A stretch of DNA of 6,931 nucleotides from assembly GCA_027346205.1 (NCBI GenBank), contig DAIESR010000538.1, forward strand, positions 1 through 6,931, written 5' to 3'. The DNA is from Beijerinckiaceae bacterium (GTDB taxonomy: Bacteria > Pseudomonadota > Alphaproteobacteria > Rhizobiales > Beijerinckiaceae). A program made the position numbers and the translations under genes. This document shows positions 5,665-6,931 of the stretch, piece after piece (positions within the stretch are counted from its first letter, which is position 1; each line of letters starts with the position of its first letter). The notes under the pieces are model-generated. The model made no database searches. It worked only from the letters and a program-made list of their open reading frames with translations, and was not told the DNA's origin.

Positions 5665-6726
5665 ATGGCTGAAAAAATCCCTGTCACGGTCCTTACGGGC
5701 TATCTCGGCGCCGGCAAGACGACGCTTCTCAACCGCATTTTGAGCGAGCCGCATGGCAGGAAATTTGCCGTCATCGTCAATGAATTTGGCGAAGTCGGTA
5801 TCGACAATGATCTCGTCGTCGGCGCCGACGAAGAAATCTTCGAGATGAACAATGGCTGCATCTGCTGCACCGTGCGCGGTGATCTCATCCGTATCATCGA
5901 AGGGCTGATGAAGCGCAAAGGCAAATTCGATGCGATCATCGTCGAGACCACGGGGCTGGCCGATCCGGCGCCTGTCGCGCAGACCTTTTTCGTCGATGCC
6001 GATGTGAAAGCAGCGGCGCGGCTCGATGCCGTGATCACGGTCGCCGACGCGAAATGGCTGTCCGAACGTCTGAAGGATGCACCCGAGGCGAAGAATCAAG
6101 TCGCCTTCGCCGATGTCATCTTGCTCAACAAGACCGATCTCGTCAGCAAAGATGAGCTCGAAGAGGTCGAGGCGCGTATCCGCGCTATCAATCCCTATGC
6201 GAAATTGCATCACACGCAGCGTTGCGCGATCGAACTCGACGCCGTGCTCGGGCGCAATGCCTTCGATCTCGATCGCATTCTCGATATAGAGCCGGACTTT
6301 CTGACCATGGCGGACGATCATGATCATGCGCATGGTCACGAACATGGGCATGAACATGGGCATGAGCACCATGACCATGGCCACGATCATCATGAGCACG
6401 AGGCCCACGGACTCAAGCATTACCATGACGAGGAGATGCAATCCGTTGCCGTTTCGATCAATGGCGAGGTCGATCCCGAAAAATTCCTGCCTTGGCTGAA
6501 TGAATATATCCAGCGCGAGGGGCCGTCGATCCTCCGCTCGAAAGGCATTCTCGCCTTTAAGGACGAGCCGAAGCGCTTCGTCTTCCAAGGCGTCCACATG
6601 ATCCTTGATGGCGATCTACAACGCGATTGGAAGCCGTCCGAGAAGCGGGAGAGCCGCCTTGTGTTCATCGGGCGTCATCTGAAAGAAGACGAGATCCGCC
6701 AGGGCTTTCTGGCCTGTGCGGCGTGA
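5665..6726 (+). CDS. COG0523/CobW-family GTPase with His-rich linker, probable zinc metallochaperone
   Basis: A 353-residue cytoplasmic G3E-type GTPase of the CobW/YeiR/YjiA group (COG0523); studied members insert metals, often zinc, into client proteins using GTP. Motifs in order: Walker A GYLGAGKT (12-19), [12 protein letters not shown] (39-50), the metal-binding CxCC motif in [13 protein letters not shown] (62-74, Cys 65, 67, 68), Walker [14 protein letters not shown] (91-103) and the guanine-specificity motif NKTD (155-158). Residues 219-254 hold 18 histidines, mostly HxH, between the GTPase domain and the CobW C-terminal domain (about 257-350, with FVFQGVHM and RLVFIGR). Length is normal. 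Although homologous to CobW, there is no cobN or other cobalamin gene beside it, whereas a metal importer of probable zinc specificity lies just upstream. A zinc role is therefore favoured over vitamin B12 synthesis. It is probably transcribed separately from the importer, given the 419-bp gap. Confidence 0.92.
   Translation: MAEKIPVTVLTGYLGAGKTTLLNRILSEPHGRKFAVIVNEFGEVGIDNDLVVGADEEIFEMNNGCICCTVRGDLIRIIEGLMKRKGKFDAIIVETTGLADPAPVAQTFFVDADVKAAARLDAVITVADAKWLSERLKDAPEAKNQVAFADVILLNKTDLVSKDELEEVEARIRAINPYAKLHHTQRCAIELDAVLGRNAFDLDRILDIEPDFLTMADDHDHAHGHEHGHEHGHEHHDHGHDHHEHEAHGLKHYHDEEMQSVAVSINGEVDPEKFLPWLNEYIQREGPSILRSKGILAFKDEPKRFVFQGVHMILDGDLQRDWKPSEKRESRLVFIGRHLKEDEIRQGFLACAA
6340..6363 (+). repeat. 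12-bp tandem repeat coding for HGHE units
   Basis: GAACATGGGCAT occurs twice in perfect tandem (6340-6351, 6352-6363) with degenerate copies on both sides. It encodes part of the His-rich linker of the GTPase. Because the unit is a multiple of three, slippage here would lengthen or shorten the linker without a frameshift. Confidence 0.6.
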
Positions 6727-6844
6727 TTGTGGCTGGTGGCGCGGCGCCGCGTCCCATGGTCTTCGACCGATTGTCACATATCCGAAACATTAGGCGTGTC
6801 ATCATCACGAGACAGGTCTTGCTGAGGCTGCTTTCAAGACGATC

Positions 6845-6931
6845 ATGGTTGAACCCGTAAGCTCTCTCACCAGTGAAGTCAGGCCGATCGAAGCTGGCGC
6901 GCATGTGACGGCTGTCGCTTTTCTCGGTGCT
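6845..6931 (+). CDS. Start of a gene cut by the right edge, probably a WD40-repeat protein
   Basis: A frame opens at ATG 6845 and stays open for 29 codons to the window edge, beginning MVEPVSSLTSEVRPIEAGAH and ending VTAVAFLGA. The pattern of a short leader followed by a V-x-A-V-x-F-L-G strand is what I recall for the first blade of WD40-repeat proteins encoded just downstream of COG0523 GTPase genes in Rhizobiales. It lies 118 bp after the GTPase stop on the same strand and may be co-transcribed; only a weak AAGACGA-like ribosome site precedes it. Too little is visible to prove the family. Confidence 0.5.
   Translation, partial: MVEPVSSLTSEVRPIEAGAHVTAVAFLGA

Noticed and set aside
5485..6597. 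370-residue minus-strand frame opposite the GTPase gene
   Set aside because: It is antisense to the complete COG0523 gene; its Met/Val-rich stretch is simply the complement of the His codons.
6740..6751. 12-bp palindrome CGCGGCGCCGCG after the GTPase stop, as a terminator
   Set aside because: It has no loop and no following T-tract; it is a GC-rich palindrome expected at this base composition.
6771..6794. Promoter for the right-edge gene with TTGTCA as -35
   Set aside because: No acceptable -10 element lies at 16-18 nt; the best match (CATTAG) is only 12 nt away.

Overview
The window reads as a chromosomal segment of a moderately GC-rich alphaproteobacterium, most likely of the order Hyphomicrobiales (Rhizobiales) and perhaps near Beijerinckiaceae or Methylocystaceae. 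That placement is an inference. It rests on codon use, on the type of partial N-terminal glycosyltransferase domain at the left edge, on a COG0523 GTPase directly followed by a putative WD40 gene, and on a two-hairpin extragenic repeat (5433-5543) of a kind I associate with this order.

Layout from left to right. (1) A minus-strand gene runs off the left edge. It appears to be the N-terminal part of a membrane family 2 glycosyltransferase with a GspE/MshEN-like head domain. (2) Divergent from it, on the plus strand, is an orphan periplasmic solute-binding protein of family 3 (910-1746). (3) Convergent with that is a minus-strand SCO1/SenC-type copper chaperone (1786-2373). (4) A 329-bp divergent intergenic region holds a good candidate Zur operator (2440-2456). 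(5) A plus-strand metal ABC importer operon follows: substrate-binding protein (2703-3569), ATPase (3613-4449) and permease (4442-5245), the last two overlapping. (6) A 419-bp gap carries extragenic palindromes and a leader hairpin. (7) A COG0523/CobW-family GTPase with an 18-histidine linker is at 5665-6726. (8) The first 29 codons of a further gene, tentatively a WD40-repeat protein, run off the right edge (6845-6931).

The centre of the window is a zinc-acquisition neighbourhood. A periplasmic binding protein would deliver metal to the permease, which the ATPase drives. The ATPase has a histidine-rich C-terminal tail in the cytosol. The nearby GTPase is of the family that hands metal, usually zinc, to client proteins, and has its own histidine-rich loop. 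The candidate Zur box supports zinc as substrate. The binding protein, however, has Glu where ZnuA and TroA have their third His ligand, the arrangement known from manganese-binding PsaA, so the metal is not settled by sequence alone. The Zur box lies between the importer operon and the divergent SCO gene and is actually closer to the latter, which raises the possibility of shared zinc control of a copper chaperone.

No RNA genes, CRISPR arrays, insertion sequences or convincing Rho-independent terminators were seen. I see no clear sign of a wholly new system. The unusual points are the metal-ligand change, the paired histidine-rich tails, the shared regulatory region and the repeat-rich leader of the GTPase gene.
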